From Streptomyces spororaveus (GTDB lineage Bacteria > Actinomycetota > Actinomycetes > Streptomycetales > Streptomycetaceae), in assembly GCF_016755875.1 (NCBI RefSeq), contig NZ_BNED01000005.1, positions 5,904,001 to 5,968,000 of the forward strand: a DNA stretch of 64,000 nucleotides, in the 5' to 3' direction. The notes under the pieces were generated by a model that worked only from the letters and a program-made list of their open reading frames with translations, was not told where the DNA came from and did no database searches. This document shows, piece after piece, positions 1 to 8,337 of this stretch; within the stretch, counting starts at the first letter, position 1, and every line of letters starts with the position of its first letter. The position numbers and the translations under genes were made by a program.

Positions 1-848
1 CGGCCGGCCTGGGCAGCGACCACGCCGATCCCTACCCGGCCGACCCGGCTCCCGCTCCGGTCATGGCGCGGACCACGGCCGGTGACTTCAATGGTGACGG
101 GAAGCAGGACATCGCGGGTATCGATGCGAACTACAACCTGAAGCTGTACACGGGTGACGGTGCGGGTCATGTCGGTGGCGGTACCAACATGTTGGGCAGC
201 AACGGTCTGTGGAAGGGCTTCAAGACCATCGCGGCCGGTGACTTCAATGGTGACGGGAAGCAGGACATCGCGGGCATCGACGCGAACTACAACCTGAAGC
301 TGTACACGGGTGACGGTGCGGGCAACGTCGGCGGCGGTACCAACATGTTGGGCAGCACCGGCCTGTGGAAGGGCTTCGAGACCATCACGGCCGCTGACTT
401 CAACCGTGACGGGAAGCAGGACATCGCGGGTATCGATGCGAACTACAACCTGAAGCTGTACACGGGTGACGGTGCGGGCAACGTCGGCGGCGGTACCAAC
501 ATGTTGGGCAGCAACGGTCTGTGGAAGGGCTTCAAGGCGATCGCGGCCGCCGACTTCACCTTCGACAACACGGTGGACATCGCCGGTATCGACGCGAACT
601 CCAACCTGAAGCACTACGAGGGTGACTCCAAGGGCCAGCTCGCCGGCGGCCAGGACATGCTGGGCAGCACAGGCCTGTGGAAGGGCTTCCGGTCCCTGAT
701 GGCAGCGGACTTCGACGGTGACGGCCACGCGGACATCGCGGGCATCGACGCCAACAACAACATGAAGCTGTATCTGGGTGACCACGGGGGCCGGGTCAGC
801 GGCGGTACCGACATGCTCGGCAGCAACGGCCTCTGGGCCGGCTTCTAG
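1..848 (+). CDS. C-terminal part of a secreted FG-GAP/VCBS-repeat protein (5' end outside window)
   Basis: The reading frame is open from the first bases of the window, so the ATG at 63 is internal: the same Pro-rich linker followed by VMAR occurs in the middle of the next gene. What is visible is a linker and five repeats of about 52 residues. Each has a DFNGDGKQDIAGID-type core, with acidic residues in a calcium-binding arrangement, and ends in a GLWKGF motif. Such repeats build a beta-propeller in secreted proteins. The fourth repeat is degenerate (DFTFDNTVD). The catalytic or binding domain that would define the function lies upstream of the window. Confidence 0.85.
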   Translation, partial: AGLGSDHADPYPADPAPAPVMARTTAGDFNGDGKQDIAGIDANYNLKLYTGDGAGHVGGGTNMLGSNGLWKGFKTIAAGDFNGDGKQDIAGIDANYNLKLYTGDGAGNVGGGTNMLGSTGLWKGFETITAADFNRDGKQDIAGIDANYNLKLYTGDGAGNVGGGTNMLGSNGLWKGFKAIAAADFTFDNTVDIAGIDANSNLKHYEGDSKGQLAGGQDMLGSTGLWKGFRSLMAADFDGDGHADIAGIDANNNMKLYLGDHGGRVSGGTDMLGSNGLWAGF

Positions 849-893
849 AACCCGGCCCCGTCCGTCCTTCGCTCGCCCCTTCCCCACCCCTAA

Positions 894-899
894 GCAAGG
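894..899 (+). promoter_or_regulatory. Ribosome binding site of the esterase gene
   Basis: An AAGG-containing purine run lies about 10 bases before the ATG at 908 and supports that start. The 59-base gap from the preceding stop contains no clear terminator, so the two repeat genes may be co-transcribed. Confidence 0.4.
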
Positions 900-907
900 T
901 ATCTGTC

Positions 908-3295
908 ATGCAGAAGATCTCCAGTCGTAGGGCACTGGTGGCCCAAGGCGCGCTGGCGCTGTCTCTCGCGGTCACCGCCACGCTCGCCTCCGACGGCTTC
1001 GTCACAGCGGCGGCAGCGCAGCCGGCTGTACGTTCGGCGGCCCTGCAGACCGATGTGGCGGGCAGCGGAGTCCAGCTCACCGAGGCCCCCCGCGACCACC
1101 AGCTCTTCCCCCGCGACCTTGCCACGAACAACGCCGCCGTCACCATTGCCGGCAGCGTCACGCAGGCCGGCGCCACCTCGATGCGCCTGGACATCGCGCG
1201 GGACGGGGCGTCGCTGTCGAGCAGCAGCGTCCCGGTGAGCGGTGCCGGATCGACGTTCACCTTCGCGCCCCGGATCCCGGCGAGTCTGAACAGCTATTCC
1301 TTCAGCCTCTACTCCGTCTCCGGTTCCACCGCCACGCTGCAGAGCACGTGGAACGACATCGTGGCGGGCGATGTGTTCATCGTGAGCGGCCAGTCCAATG
1401 CCGCCGCCCGCCAGCACTTCCCGTCCAATCCCGGAAACCCGTCTGACACCTCCAACTCCAGCAGCGCGGACCGGTCGCCCTGGGTGCGTACCTTCGGATC
1501 GTCCACGTCCGACCCCGCGTCCGCCACGCAGGACGACACCTGGCAGGTCGCGGAGGGCGACTCCTACCAGGTCTCGGGGGCGATCGGCCAGTACGGGCTC
1601 CGCCTGGGCCGCCAGGAAGTGAACACGTACGGCATCCCCATCGCCATCCTGCAGGGCGGTCACGAGGGTCGCCCGGTCTCCTTCTTCCAGCGCAACGACG
1701 CGAACCCCGCGGACGCCGGCACCAATTACGGACGCCTGCTGGGCCGTGCCCGGCGGGCGGGGGTGCAGAGCCAGGTCCGTGGCATCTTCTGGTACCAGGG
1801 AGAGTCCGACAACAACAACGTCGCGAGCCAGACCTCCGGATTCAAGTCCCTCCTGGCCGACTGGAAGACCGACTTCACGGGCGTGGAGCACGTGTACGCC
1901 CACCAGATCCGCAACGGTTGTCTCGATGCCACCGGCGCGCCCCAGAACTCGTACGAGGAGCGCGAGGCGCAGCGGCAGTACGCAGCCCTCCCGGGCGTCA
2001 CGGTCCTGTCGACCACCGGCATCAGCGGGCAGGGTCCCGACAATTGCCACTACTACTACGTCGGCGGCTACCGCGATCTCGCCGACCGCGACTTCCTCTC
2101 CATGGCCCGGGACTACTACGGCGGCAGCGCCGCGGCGAGTACCGCTCCCGACGCCCAAAAGGCATGGTTCTCCAAGGCCGACCACACCGAGATCACCATC
2201 GCCCTGCGCAACGGTGCCGACGCGCTCGTGGCCGGATGCGGCCCCGTCACCAACTTCGTCATCAACGGCAGCCCGGTGTCCGTGGTCTCGATGGCCGTCA
2301 GGGCCGGGTACATCCACCTGCGTCTGACCGGGCCCGCTACCGGCGCCACAGGCGTCAGTTACGTCGGACACGACGGAGCCGGCCCCTGGATCACGAACAG
2401 CAACGGAATCGGCTTGCTGGCCTTCTACAACCTGCCCTTCTCCACGGACCAGGCCGGAGCCTTCCCGGCGCCGCTCGCCAACTGCCCTGCCCCCGTTCCG
2501 GCGCCGGTCATGGCGCGGACGGTGGGTGGTGACTTCAACGGTGACGGCAAGCAGGACATCGCGGGCATCGACGCCAACAGCAACCTGAAGCTGTACACGG
2601 GTGATGGTGCGGGCGCGGTCGGTGGCGGTAGCGACATGCTGGGCAGCACGGGTCTGTGGCGGGGCTTCAAGGCGATCACGGCCGCCGATTTCAACGGTGA
2701 CGGCAAGCAGGACATCGCCGGTATCGATGCGAACTACAACCTGAAGCTGTACACGGGTGACGGTGCGGGTCACGTGGGCGGCGGCAGCGACATGCTCGGC
2801 AGCACCGGCCTCTGGAAGAACTTCACGGTGATCACGTCCGGGGACTTCAACGGTGACGGCAAGCAGGACATCGTGGGCATCGATGCGAACTACAACCTGA
2901 AGCTGTACACGGGTGATGGTGCGGGCGCGGTCGGTGGCGGTAGCGACATGCTGGGCAGCACGGGTCTGTGGAAGAACTTCAAGGCGATCACATCGGCAGA
3001 CTTCAACGGTGACGGCAAGCAGGACATCGCCGGTATCGATGCGAACTACAACCTGAAGCTGTACACGGGTGACGGTGCGGGTCACGTGGGCGGCGGCAGC
3101 GACATGCTCGGCAGCACCGGCCTCTGGAAGGGCTTCCGGTCCCTGCTGGCCGCCGATTTCAACGGTGACGGCAAGCAGGACATCGCGGGGATCGACGCCA
3201 ACAACAACATGAAGCTGTACGTGGGCACCGGCGGTGGTGCGGTCGGCGGCGGCACCGACATGCTCGGCAGCACCGGCCTCTGGGCCGGCTTCTGA
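908..3295 (+). CDS. Secreted SGNH-type carbohydrate esterase (SASA-like) with FG-GAP repeats
   Basis: The protein has 795 residues. A Sec-type signal peptide occupies about residues 1-38 (SRR, hydrophobic core, AAAAQPA). The middle part has the marks of sialate O-acetylesterase-like/CE6 esterases: GQSN near residues 161-164 with the nucleophile Ser, WYQGE near 294-298, and DNCH near 378-381 with the likely catalytic His. It should therefore remove acetyl groups from polysaccharides or glycans outside the cell. From about residue 535 there are five repeats of 52 residues (DFNGDGKQD...LWKGF) almost identical to those of the preceding gene, probably a calcium-binding propeller used for binding. 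The substrate cannot be told from sequence. Confidence 0.8.
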   Translation: MQKISSRRALVAQGALALSLAVTATLASDGFVTAAAAQPAVRSAALQTDVAGSGVQLTEAPRDHQLFPRDLATNNAAVTIAGSVTQAGATSMRLDIARDGASLSSSSVPVSGAGSTFTFAPRIPASLNSYSFSLYSVSGSTATLQSTWNDIVAGDVFIVSGQSNAAARQHFPSNPGNPSDTSNSSSADRSPWVRTFGSSTSDPASATQDDTWQVAEGDSYQVSGAIGQYGLRLGRQEVNTYGIPIAILQGGHEGRPVSFFQRNDANPADAGTNYGRLLGRARRAGVQSQVRGIFWYQGESDNNNVASQTSGFKSLLADWKTDFTGVEHVYAHQIRNGCLDATGAPQNSYEEREAQRQYAALPGVTVLSTTGISGQGPDNCHYYYVGGYRDLADRDFLSMARDYYGGSAAASTAPDAQKAWFSKADHTEITIALRNGADALVAGCGPVTNFVINGSPVSVVSMAVRAGYIHLRLTGPATGATGVSYVGHDGAGPWITNSNGIGLLAFYNLPFSTDQAGAFPAPLANCPAPVPAPVMARTVGGDFNGDGKQDIAGIDANSNLKLYTGDGAGAVGGGSDMLGSTGLWRGFKAITAADFNGDGKQDIAGIDANYNLKLYTGDGAGHVGGGSDMLGSTGLWKNFTVITSGDFNGDGKQDIVGIDANYNLKLYTGDGAGAVGGGSDMLGSTGLWKNFKAITSADFNGDGKQDIAGIDANYNLKLYTGDGAGHVGGGSDMLGSTGLWKGFRSLLAADFNGDGKQDIAGIDANNNMKLYVGTGGGAVGGGTDMLGSTGLWAGF

Positions 3296-3318
3296 GGAGA
3301 TTGATCGAACCTCGCAGC

Positions 3319-3353
3319 GTTCCCCCGCACGACTCCGGGCCGTGCTGGGGAAC
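3319..3353 (+). terminator. Hairpin terminator after the esterase gene
   Basis: Arms of 13 bases (3319-3331 and 3341-3353) pair with one mismatch around a 9-base loop, 23 bases after the stop codon. There is no clear T-run, as is usual in this genus. Confidence 0.55.
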
Positions 3354-3395
3354 GTCGTCGTCACCCGGCCGAGATCTGGGGCGAGAGCGCGGAGT

Positions 3396-3648
3396 TCAGC
3401 CCTTGCTGACGGCGAGGAGGATCTCCGGGATCCCTGCGGGCCACCCTGGGGCGCGGCGCAGGCCCGCCCAGGTGGCCAGCTTGCCCCAAGCCCCGCCCAG
3501 GGGGAGCAGGATCCAGGCGAGGGACCGCTGGTCCGTGCTGCTGAGGCAGACGGCCAGGACGATCACCGGGGCGCAGATCAGCGTCGAGGCGAACAGGCCG
3601 CCGAAGATGCCCGTCCACGCCAGGGCGCCCTGTCCCGGGGCGACGTTA
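3396..3648 (-). pseudogene. Remnant of a membrane transporter permease (C-terminal fragment)
   Basis: On the minus strand a frame without a usable start reads through about 80 residues that look like real protein: a hydrophobic stretch (GGLFASTLICAPVIVLAV), a second one (SLAWILLPLGGAWGKLATW) and a basic tail ending PEILLAVSKG before a TGA at 3396-3398. This resembles the last membrane segments and tail of ABC-2 type permeases in actinomycetes. The frame is not linked to the lipoprotein gene that ends at 3661. I read it as the 3' remnant of a deleted permease gene. The family assignment rests on memory of similar tails and is tentative. Confidence 0.4.
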
Positions 3649-3660
3649 TGAGATGACCTC

Positions 3661-4527
3661 TTAGCGTCCGGTCGCCGCCTGCGCCGCGGCCATGGTCTTC
3701 TGTTTGGCGCGCAGCGGCTCCGCCAGGACGCTCGAATTCGACTCGATCAAGAACGTCTGGTATTCGCTTTCGGCGCCGGACCAGACACCGATCAGGTTCA
3801 CCTTCTGCTTGCACAGCACGTCGGCGAGCGCCACTTCCTTCTCGTGGGCTCCGGGAGCCGGGGCGCTGAATTCCTTGTCGTTTATCGCGGCGAGGGGGTC
3901 GGGATAGGTGTGGCCGGATTCCTTCATGCAGGTCGACCACGCTTCGCTGGCTTTGACCACCGCGGGAGCCTTCTGGGACTTCAGGTAGCTTTCCATGTTG
4001 AGTTTCTGGGGAAGGGCGAGAGCCGTCTGCAGCTCGACTTCGTGGAGCTCCCGCTGCGCCTCTCCCGCGCACCCGCCTTCCGGTACGGGCAGGCCGTTGT
4101 ACGTGGTTGTTTCACCCGTGACGAGCGGCATGACCGACGCCGGATAGTCTTCGGCCGGTTTGTCCGTGTCGGGCAGGTGATAGCCGTGTTCCTTCGCGAG
4201 CTCCGCGTCGGCCAGCCCGTAGCGCCGCTCGTTCGTTTCGATATCGGCGTTTCCCCGTGCTTTCGGGGTGTACGGGGCGCCCAGTCCGGCGAGGCACCGC
4301 TGCATGAGGGAATCGCGCCCGCGCGCGAGTGCGGCCGCGTCGATCGTGGTCAGCAGGTAATCGTCCAGAGGCAGCTTGAGGGTCTTGCTGTCGTCGAGCC
4401 GCTGCGCCGCCGTCGGGCGCGGGGCTTCGGCGGTACCGGTGCCACCGGCCGAGCACGCGGACAGGAGCGGGAGCAGGAACAGCGCCATGCCGGCACGCGC
4501 TCGGGAGGAAGGGGTGGTCACGTTCAC
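3661..4527 (-). CDS. Putative lipoprotein of unknown function
   Basis: The product has 288 residues. A basic N-terminus and hydrophobic segment lead to a lipobox (LLSAC) with Cys25 as the lipidation site, so the mature protein should be anchored to the outer face of the membrane. The rest is charged and soluble, with several single cysteines (MQRCLAG, GGCAGEA, STCMKES, VLCKQK) that might form disulfides outside the cell. I recognise no enzymatic motif. Similar variable lipoproteins are common in Streptomyces. Confidence 0.7.
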   Translation of the reverse strand: MNVTTPSSRARAGMALFLLPLLSACSAGGTGTAEAPRPTAAQRLDDSKTLKLPLDDYLLTTIDAAALARGRDSLMQRCLAGLGAPYTPKARGNADIETNERRYGLADAELAKEHGYHLPDTDKPAEDYPASVMPLVTGETTTYNGLPVPEGGCAGEAQRELHEVELQTALALPQKLNMESYLKSQKAPAVVKASEAWSTCMKESGHTYPDPLAAINDKEFSAPAPGAHEKEVALADVLCKQKVNLIGVWSGAESEYQTFLIESNSSVLAEPLRAKQKTMAAAQAATGR

Positions 4528-4560
4528 TGGATTCCGGGTTCCTCTACGGGTGGCAAGAAA

Positions 4561-4599
4561 GGGTGTTCCGCGGCCGCGGTCCGCGGCCGCGGAACACCC
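4561..4599 (-). terminator. Perfect hairpin terminator of the I36 inhibitor gene
   Basis: Two 19-base arms (4561-4579 and 4581-4599) are perfectly complementary around a single base. The hairpin begins 21 bases after the inhibitor stop codon and is followed on the minus strand by TTTCTT, a short U-rich run. It also insulates the downstream lipoprotein gene. Confidence 0.85.
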
Positions 4600-4620
4600 T
4601 TCCCGGTCCGGGCGCGGTGC

Positions 4621-4998
4621 TCAGCAGATCATGTCCCGGAGGGAAGCGTTGTTGTTGTACGTGTTCACGAGGTTCCGGGACGAGTGCGCCGGGACGGTGT
4701 CGTACGGGCCGGCGTAGTTCGAGTTGTAGTAGACCCGGTAGCAGTAGTTCGAGGCGTTCTGGGTCGACGCGGCGTTGTTCTTCACCGGCTCGCCCTCACC
4801 AGTGGCCCACGTGGTGAATATTTCCCCGGCGAGATTGGGTACGTCGCCGTCCGTGAACCATCGGGCGCCGCCCTGGTTCGAGTTGTAGTAGAGACAGAAA
4901 AACCCGGTGTTGCATGCGTATGCACTGGCCGGGGTGGCCATTCCGAGCGTCACGGCGGCTGAGGCAACCAGGAGTGCCAGGGTCCGCTTCATGCGCAT
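4621..4998 (-). CDS. Secreted peptidase inhibitor family I36 (SMPI-like) protein
   Basis: The product has 125 residues with a clean signal peptide (MRMKRTLALL... ending ATPASA before YACN). The mature part has two related halves, each with a C-x-x-YYNSN motif (FCLYYNSNQGG and YCYRVYYNSNYAG), and a C-terminal RDMIC. This is the gamma-crystallin-like pattern of the Streptomyces metalloproteinase inhibitor family I36. The four Cys probably form two disulfides. It should act outside the cell against metallopeptidases, but target specificity is not visible. The ATG has a GGGGGAT purine run about 7 bases upstream. Confidence 0.82.
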   Translation of the reverse strand: MRMKRTLALLVASAAVTLGMATPASAYACNTGFFCLYYNSNQGGARWFTDGDVPNLAGEIFTTWATGEGEPVKNNAASTQNASNYCYRVYYNSNYAGPYDTVPAHSSRNLVNTYNNNASLRDMIC

Positions 4999-5109
4999 GG
5001 TTCATCCCCCTACGTAGTGGTCTTCCGCCGGCGCCACATCAGGCGCCACGAAGGGGAGTCGAATCCCTGATGCGGCACGCTCGGACCGAGGCCGGCCGTG
5101 TCCGTGCCG

Positions 5110-5138
5110 ACTATAGTGAACGGCCCATCTGTACTCAA
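5110..5138 (-). promoter_or_regulatory. Sigma-70 type promoter of the I36 inhibitor gene
   Basis: On the minus strand TTGAGT (5133-5138) and TATAGT (5110-5115) are separated by exactly 17 bases, a good match to principal sigma factor promoters, leaving a leader of about 110 bases. A 10-base AT-rich palindrome (CTTATATAAG, 5144-5153) sits just upstream of the -35 and may be an operator. The rest of the stretch up to 5270 holds nothing recognisable. Confidence 0.65.
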
Positions 5139-5269
5139 TAGCCCTTATATAAGCCCGAGTTGAGGTGAAGTGAGCCGGTAGATCTCCCCTCTGCGGTGCA
5201 CTTGGGCCGTATTCGAGGCCTTCCGTCCCGTGCGGAGGCCCGGGGGCCGCTCACCGCCCGACGTCTCGT

Positions 5270-5893
5270 TCAGATGTGCAACTCGGGCGGGAATCCGGTC
5301 CAGCGCAGTTCGGCCGGAAGGTGGCGCATGTCGTTGGAGACGAGGACGGAGGCGGGCCGGTCGGGTGCGTACCGGATGACGGTCAGGGCGGCATTGCCGT
5401 GGTTGAGTCCGAGCCAGCGCCATTTCGGCGCATGCATGGCGTCGCGGACGAGCCAGGCGACCAGGAAGTTGTGCGTGACCACCAGCTCGTGCCGGTCCTC
5501 CTCGCCCTCCACCGGCCCGGTGAACAGGTCCATCGCCCGACGGGCCAGCCCGGGTCCGTCCTCCCGTTCCTCGGCGGAGGCGCCGTCGAGGAAGCGGAGG
5601 TAGAAGTCGGCCGATTCCGGAGGGAGTTCGCTTCGTTCCGGCACGTAGGGGACGTAGTCGCCGGCGGCTTCCGAGAGGTGTACGGGGACGCCCGTCAGCT
5701 GGTCGCCGATCAGGCGCGCCGTCTGCCGGGCCCGGGGCAGCGGGCCGTGGTGGACGGCCGCGAGGGGGACGTCCTGGAGGCGTCGGCCGAGTAGTTCGGC
5801 CTGGCGGCGGCCGGCCTCGGTGAGCGCGCTCTCGTCGGGTGATGCCTCGCCGTGCCGGACGAGGTAGAGGTATCGGGTGGCCGTGGCGGTCAT
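5270..5893 (-). CDS. Histidine phosphatase family protein
   Basis: The product has 207 residues. The N-terminal LVRHGE motif supplies the phospho-accepting His14, and the second catalytic His lies in VVTHNFLVAWLV near the C-terminus; ARQTA in between fits the branch-2 arginine region. These are the marks of the phosphoglycerate mutase-like phosphatase superfamily. Substrates in this superfamily range from sugar phosphates to nucleotides and cannot be chosen here. The gene is divergent from the acyl-CoA dehydrogenase gene and shares its upstream region. Confidence 0.85.
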   Translation of the reverse strand: MTATATRYLYLVRHGEASPDESALTEAGRRQAELLGRRLQDVPLAAVHHGPLPRARQTARLIGDQLTGVPVHLSEAAGDYVPYVPERSELPPESADFYLRFLDGASAEEREDGPGLARRAMDLFTGPVEGEEDRHELVVTHNFLVAWLVRDAMHAPKWRWLGLNHGNAALTVIRYAPDRPASVLVSNDMRHLPAELRWTGFPPELHI

Positions 5894-5981
5894 TCCGGAC
5901 TCCTTCGCGGTGCAATCGATCTTGTCTGCCGGTGGACGCCGGCCCTTCCGGCGCCGGTTCCCGCCCCTGACTCACCCTTCA

Positions 5982-5998
5982 TCTGACCTTCCGTCAGA
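5982..5998. promoter_or_regulatory. Palindrome upstream of fadE, possible second operator
   Basis: TCTGAC and GTCAGA flank a 5-base centre. It abuts the KstR-like palindrome at 5997-6016, so the region between the phosphatase and fadE genes could bind two regulators. Confidence 0.4.
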
Positions 5999-6016
5999 CT
6001 GGAACGTGTTCTAGTC
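5997..6016. promoter_or_regulatory. KstR-like operator upstream of fadE
   Basis: The core TGGAACGTGTTCTA (6000-6013) fits TnnAACnnGTTnnA, the motif described for the mycobacterial TetR-family repressor KstR. The palindrome extends outward as GACT...AGTC. It ends 8 bases before the ATG at 6025, so a bound protein would block the start of transcription or translation. A second copy controls the MaoC gene at 12190-12205. Confidence 0.65.
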
Positions 6017-6024
6017 TGCCGCGC

Positions 6025-8157
6025 ATGGGCATCGGAATCACGCAGGAGCAGCGGGAGTTGGCCGAGGCGGTGCGCGGCTGGGTCGCGCGGGCCGTACCTC
6101 CCGAGGAGGTCCGCAAGCTGCTCGACACCCCGCCGCAGACCGGGGCGCGGCCCGCCTACTGGGACGCGCTGACCGCGCAGGGGCTGCTCGACCCGCACCT
6201 GGACGGCGGCACCCTGCTCGACCTGGCCGTCGTCGTCGAGGAGACCGCCCGGGCCGCGCTGCCCGGGGCGTACCTGCCGAGCGCGCTGGCATCCGTACTG
6301 CTGGAGCGGGCCGGCGCCGAGCCGCTCGCCGGCCGGGTCGGGGCCGTCGCGCTCGGGCCGGGGACCCTGACCGCCGTCGCCGTCGAGGGCGGCGGGTACC
6401 TGCTCGACGGACTCGCCCCGCCCGTCCTCGGAGCGGGGGAGGCCGACCTCGTGCTGCTCGCCGCCGAGGCCGCGCACGGCACCCGCTGGTTCGCCGTCGA
6501 CGCCGCCGCGCTCGACATCCGTACGCACGAGAGCGCCGACCCCACCCGCCCCACCGCCCAGGTGCGGGCGCGCGGGGTCGCCACCGCCCCGGACCGGCTG
6601 CTGGACCTGGACGCGGCCCTGGTGCGCGACCTGGCCTGCACGCTCTTCGCCGCCGACGCCTGCGGCACCGCGGCCTGGGCCCTGCACACGGCCACCGCGT
6701 ACGCGAAGGTCCGCGAGCAGTTCGGCCGGCCCATCGGGCAGTTCCAGGGCGTCAAGCACCTGTGCGCCGACATGCTGGTCCGGCTCGAACAGGCCCGGGC
6801 GCTCGCCTGGGACGCCGCGCAGGCCATGGACGAGCCCGCCGACGTGCGCTCGCTGGTGGCCGCCCTCGCCGCCGGAACCGCCCTGGACGCCGCCTACTCG
6901 TGCGCCAAGGACTGCATCCAGCTCCTCGGCGGGATCGGCTTCACCTGGGAGCACGACGCCCACATCTACCTGCGGCGGGCGCTGGTCGCCCGCCAGCTGC
7001 TGGGACCCGGTGACGGACACCGCGTACGGGCCGTGCGGTGCGCGGCCGGCGGTGCGCGGCGCGCACTGCACCTGGAACTGCCCGCGGAGGCCGAGACGTA
7101 CCGCGCGAAGGCCCGTACCGCCATCGCGGACGCGCGCGGACTCGACCCGGCCACCGCCCGCCGGATCCTGGCCCCCACCGGCTACGCGGCTCCCCACCTG
7201 CCGCCCCCGTACGGGCTCGGCGCGGGCCCCGTCGAGCAGCTCGTCGTCCAGCAGGAGCTGGGCGCGGCCGGGGTGAAGGTCGCCGACCTCGGGATCGCCA
7301 CCTGGGTGGTGCCCTCGCTGCTCGCGTACGGGACACCGGCCCAGCGGGAGGCGTACCTCCTGCCGACCCTGCGCGGCGACCTCACCTGGTGCCAGCTCTT
7401 CTCGGAGCCGGGCGCCGGCTCCGACCTGGCCTCGCTGCGGACCAGGGCGCAGCGGCGGGAGGACGGCTCCTGGAGGGTCAACGGCCAGAAGGTGTGGACG
7501 AGTTCCGCGCACAGCGCCGATTTCGGGATCCTGCTGGCCCGTACCGACCCGGCCGCGCCCAAGCACAAGGGGCTCGGCTACTTCGTCGTCGACATGAAGA
7601 ACACCCCCGGCATCGACATCCGGCCGCTGAAGGAGATCACCGGCGAGGCCCTCTTCAACGAGGTGTACTTCGACGACGTGGAGCTCCCGGCGGACGCGCT
7701 GGTCGGCGCGGCGGACGGCGGCTGGCAGGTGGCCCGCAACACCCTCGGCAACGAGCGCGTCCACATGGCCGACCAGATGACCTTCGACACCGGCCTGGAG
7801 GCGCTCCTCGCGCGCGCCGCCGACCTCGACGGAACGTACCGGGCGCGGATCGGCGCCCTCGCCGCCGAGGCCCACGCCCTGGCCTGCATCGGGCTGCGCA
7901 CCACCCTGTCGCAGGTGTCGGGGCTGGAGCCGGGCGCGGGCGCCTCCGTACGCAAACTCGTCCAGACCCCGCACCAGCAGCGGACCGCCGAGCTCGCGCT
8001 CGAACTGCTGGGGCCGGCGGGCGCGGTGCGGGAGGGGGCGGGGGAGCGGGCGGTGCACGGGATGCTCATGTCCCGCTGCCTGACCATCGCCGGGGGCACC
8101 ACACAGGTCCAGCTCAACGTCGTTGCCGAGCGGATCCTCGGCCTACCCAGGGACTAG
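6025..8157 (+). CDS. Fused two-domain acyl-CoA dehydrogenase (FadE34-like)
   Basis: The product has 710 residues, about twice a normal acyl-CoA dehydrogenase. Residues 1 to about 345 form one dehydrogenase unit that ends with LLGGIGFTWEHDAHIYLRRA. Residues about 350-710 form a second with the flavin/substrate motif CQLFSEPGAGSDLA (about 456-469) and NGQKVWTSSA. In mycobacteria a fused enzyme of nearly this length, FadE34, oxidises the CoA-activated sterol side chain, with alpha- and beta-type subunits joined in one chain. A KstR-like operator immediately upstream supports that parallel. It would introduce an alpha-beta double bond in an acyl-CoA using FAD. A sterol substrate is inferred, not shown. 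Confidence 0.8.
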   Translation: MGIGITQEQRELAEAVRGWVARAVPPEEVRKLLDTPPQTGARPAYWDALTAQGLLDPHLDGGTLLDLAVVVEETARAALPGAYLPSALASVLLERAGAEPLAGRVGAVALGPGTLTAVAVEGGGYLLDGLAPPVLGAGEADLVLLAAEAAHGTRWFAVDAAALDIRTHESADPTRPTAQVRARGVATAPDRLLDLDAALVRDLACTLFAADACGTAAWALHTATAYAKVREQFGRPIGQFQGVKHLCADMLVRLEQARALAWDAAQAMDEPADVRSLVAALAAGTALDAAYSCAKDCIQLLGGIGFTWEHDAHIYLRRALVARQLLGPGDGHRVRAVRCAAGGARRALHLELPAEAETYRAKARTAIADARGLDPATARRILAPTGYAAPHLPPPYGLGAGPVEQLVVQQELGAAGVKVADLGIATWVVPSLLAYGTPAQREAYLLPTLRGDLTWCQLFSEPGAGSDLASLRTRAQRREDGSWRVNGQKVWTSSAHSADFGILLARTDPAAPKHKGLGYFVVDMKNTPGIDIRPLKEITGEALFNEVYFDDVELPADALVGAADGGWQVARNTLGNERVHMADQMTFDTGLEALLARAADLDGTYRARIGALAAEAHALACIGLRTTLSQVSGLEPGAGASVRKLVQTPHQQRTAELALELLGPAGAVREGAGERAVHGMLMSRCLTIAGGTTQVQLNVVAERILGLPRD

Positions 8158-8321
8158 GGGGTGTCTTGCCGGTCAGGGCGGGCTCGCGGTGGCCGGTGCC
8201 GCGCCTCGCGGCGTTGTCCTCGGTCGGCCTTGCGATCCTTCCCCTCGGCCCTGGCGGGCCTGGGGAGACCCCATGGCACCGGCCACCGCTCCCTGATCCA
8301 CTCTGATCGACAGGACACCCC
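8157..8321. repeat. MITE-like element with long imperfect terminal inverted repeats
   Basis: The gap between the dehydrogenase and thiolase genes is bounded by GGGGTGTC at 8157 and GACACCCC ending at 8321. The arms match again further in (TCAGGG with CCCTGA, and GCGGTGGCCGGTGCC at 8186-8200 with its complement at 8275-8289). The left end overlaps the last base of the fadE stop codon. I recognise no coding potential. It looks like a small non-autonomous inverted-repeat element of the sort scattered between Streptomyces genes. Confidence 0.6.
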
Positions 8322-8337
8322 TTAGGAGTTGTCGGGC

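Noticed and set aside
890..3364. 824-codon open frame on the minus strand opposite the esterase gene
   Set aside because: It mirrors the plus-strand repeats, has V/R/A/G-dominated composition and no domain, while the plus strand has a signal peptide and catalytic motifs. It is a GC-driven shadow.
3301..3651. 116-codon plus-strand frame after the esterase gene
   Set aside because: It has no ribosome site, Pro/Arg/Ala-rich composition and is antisense to the permease remnant.
5890..8058. 722-codon minus-strand frame opposite fadE
   Set aside because: Antisense shadow of a recognisable two-domain acyl-CoA dehydrogenase.
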